This document shows positions 63,955-64,000 of a stretch of 64,000 nucleotides of DNA, piece by piece. The notes under the pieces are model-generated. The model had not been told where the DNA came from and did not search any database. It saw only the letters and a list, made by a program, of their open reading frames with translations. The position numbers and the translations under genes were made by a program. Position 1 is the first letter of the stretch, and each line of letters starts with the position of its first letter. The stretch lies in contig NZ_JAMOHZ010000004.1 of NCBI RefSeq assembly GCF_024448715.1, positions 186,001 to 250,000 of the forward strand, read 5' to 3'. The DNA comes from Stutzerimonas stutzeri. GTDB taxonomy: Bacteria; Pseudomonadota; Gammaproteobacteria; Pseudomonadales; Pseudomonadaceae.

Positions 63955-64000
63955 TTAGCGGTGCTGAACGATCTGGACGCGCTGGCCGCTTCCGTATTGG
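63955..64000 (-). CDS. csgB: End of a curli nucleator gene (CsgB-like, partial)
   Basis: Only the last 14 codons are in the window, reading QYGSGQRVQIVQHR before TAA. This is a terminal curlin repeat with a basic end, as in CsgB (nucleator that tethers fibres to the cell surface). 20 bases separate it from csgA. The name follows from the repeat and the csgBA gene order; the rest lies beyond the right edge. Confidence 0.65.
   Translation of the reverse strand, partial: QYGSGQRVQIVQHR

Overview
The window is chromosomal DNA from a gammaproteobacterium of the Pseudomonas type, most likely the Stutzerimonas (Pseudomonas) stutzeri group. The evidence is high GC with G/C-ending codons, and gene blocks in the order known from pseudomonads: tatABC-hisEI-ubiBJE, hslVU, trmL-ntrCB and glnA-thiI-typA. 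It also has divergences. The polyhydroxyalkanoate (pha) cluster expected between ubiE and the DUF971 gene is absent and only a gene fragment remains there, and a synteny joint lies between hslV and trmL. No rRNA, tRNA, CRISPR array or intact insertion sequence was seen.

Layout. 1-4.5 kb, minus strand: tight run ubiE-ubiJ-ubiB-hisI-hisE-tatA-tatB-tatC (ubiquinone synthesis, histidine synthesis, twin-arginine export). 4.6-7.4 kb: remnant of a PHA-granule gene, DUF971 gene, then hslVU behind a near-consensus RpoH heat-shock promoter, with a mobile-type repeat between hslV and hslU. 7.4-17.6 kb: trmL, a small membrane protein, the NtrBC nitrogen two-component system, two DUF4124 paralogues, glnA with a sigma-54 promoter, thiI and typA. 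17.8-29.4 kb: a contact-dependent inhibition (CDI) locus: CdiB transporter, 2959-residue CdiA ending in a PD-(D/E)xK (PoNe-like) nuclease domain, and a DUF1910/DUF1911 (PoNi-like) immunity protein, followed by a scar of REP/RAYT-type sequence. 29.8-34.6 kb: HAF-repeat autotransporter, serine beta-lactamase-like hydrolase, DUF2147 and DUF3859 secreted proteins. 35.1-38 kb: a solute-binding protein / diguanylate cyclase / solute-binding protein signalling module. 38-41.3 kb: FAD oxidoreductase, alpha-carbonic anhydrase, DUF1456 protein and a REP cluster. 41.6-45 kb: a DUF4168 secreted protein with its own sigma-54 promoter, divergent from a histidine kinase/NtrC-type regulator pair that probably controls it. 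45.1-48.5 kb: GGDEF-EAL protein and a membrane-anchored ABM-domain protein. 48.8-52.1 kb: PfkB kinase overlapping a GH65 phosphorylase. 52.2-59 kb: an eight-gene Mrp/Mnh-type cation/proton antiporter operon with three large subunits. 59.2-64 kb: a small repeat-bearing secreted protein, a short-chain dehydrogenase, an acyltransferase and the start of a curli locus (csgB end, csgA, csgH).

The most interesting items are the CDI locus with its PoNe/PoNi-type pair; the DUF4168 gene/sigma-54 promoter/palindrome/two-component arrangement; the unusual Mrp operon, in which one large subunit lacks the key glutamate; the remnant of the lost pha cluster; and the heat-shock promoter plus inserted repeat of hslVU. 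All family calls come from reading motifs; no database search was run.
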